From the NCBI GenBank assembly GCA_021779415.1, contig JAJYAS010000016.1, positions 1 through 14,719 of the forward strand: a DNA stretch of 14,719 nt, written 5' to 3'. The stretch's first letter is position 1; each line of letters begins with the position of its first letter. The translations under genes and the position numbers were made by a program. Under the pieces are notes generated by a model. The model saw only the letters and a program-made list of their open reading frames with translations, searched no databases and had not been told where the DNA came from. The stretch is from Bacillota bacterium (lineage in GTDB: Bacteria; Bacillota_B; Desulfitobacteriia; Desulfitobacteriales; Desulfitobacteriaceae). Shown here in pieces: positions 14,544-14,719 of the stretch.

Positions 14544-14719
14544 CTAATTGTAATTTAACATTTTTGACAGTGTAGGCCTGCTAATACCGAGCTTCAATGC
14601 CAGTTCGCTATTACTAAACTTGCCCCTAGCTCTCATATTACGAACGATTTCGATATTCATCTCCGCTAAAGTGCTAATGCCCACGCTGATCTGGTCTTTA
14701 GAATTCCTACCAATACTAT
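14544..14719 (-). CDS. C-terminal part of a Fis-type HTH transcriptional regulator, cut by window edge
   Basis: The last 57 codons of a gene entering from beyond the window end at TAG 14546-14544; the first complete codon is at 14717. The sequence contains STLAEMNIEIVRNMRARGKF followed by SNSELALKLGISRPTLSKML and NYN. This is the layout of a Fis-type helix-turn-helix: a leading helix, then ELALKLGIS as the positioning helix and RPTLSKML as the recognition helix. Such domains usually close sigma-54 activators, so this is probably a second enhancer-binding protein, next to a sigma-54 promoter. The AAA+ domain is not in the window, so this remains inference. It ends at its own terminator and does not share a transcript with the small gene. 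Confidence 0.7.
   Translation of the reverse strand, partial: SIGRNSKDQISVGISTLAEMNIEIVRNMRARGKFSNSELALKLGISRPTLSKMLNYN

Noticed and set aside
1..14719. CRISPR arrays, tRNA or rRNA genes, insertion sequences
   Set aside because: I saw no regularly spaced repeats, cloverleaf or rRNA-like segments, transposase motifs or terminal inverted repeats.

Overview
The window looks like a chromosomal catabolic locus of a low-GC, anaerobic Gram-positive bacterium. Strong AGGAGG-type ribosome binding sites, TTG/GTG starts, several paralogous beta-oxidation enzymes, class III CoA-transferase and heavy use of sigma-54 with PAS-AAA+ activators together suggest a Desulfosporosinus/Desulfitobacterium-like Peptococcaceae. 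That placement is inference from gene style, not from a marker gene. Every gene I can support is on the minus strand, so transcription runs from high to low coordinates.

Layout in transcription order: (i) the C-terminus of a Fis-type HTH regulator (14544-14719) with its terminator; (ii) a one-gene unit for an unrecognised 58-residue protein (14225-14401), with its own sigma-54 promoter and terminator; (iii) a sigma-54 promoter with a perfect distal inverted repeat, then a CaiB-like CoA-transferase, an MFS transporter and a VLCAD-like acyl-CoA dehydrogenase, ending at a terminator (9161-9202); (iv) a PAS/AAA+/Fis sigma-54 activator (7662-9101) with a terminator; (v) a candidate sigma-54 promoter, a DmdC/FadE-like long acyl-CoA dehydrogenase, a scar made of two truncated genes, and a propionate-CoA-transferase-like enzyme, ending at a terminator (3300-3338); (vi) a sigma-54 promoter with a second copy of the distal repeat, then two different 3-hydroxyacyl-CoA dehydrogenases, an enoyl-CoA hydratase and a thiolase cut by the window edge.

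Taken together these encode uptake of a carboxylic acid (MFS), CoA activation by CoA transfer (CaiB-like and Pct-like enzymes), dehydrogenation (two acyl-CoA dehydrogenases), hydration, oxidation (two HADs) and thiolytic cleavage. This is a complete anaerobic beta-oxidation route whose substrate cannot be read from the sequence. The likely local regulator is the sigma-54 activator in the middle. Its probable binding site is the inverted repeat GAAAAATTCTTT-N10-AAAGAATTTTTC, found upstream of two of the operons.

The points most worth following are the four -24/-12 promoters, the shared upstream repeat, the dedicated sigma-54 unit for a tiny unknown protein, and gene scars showing that an older hbd-crt pair was deleted here.
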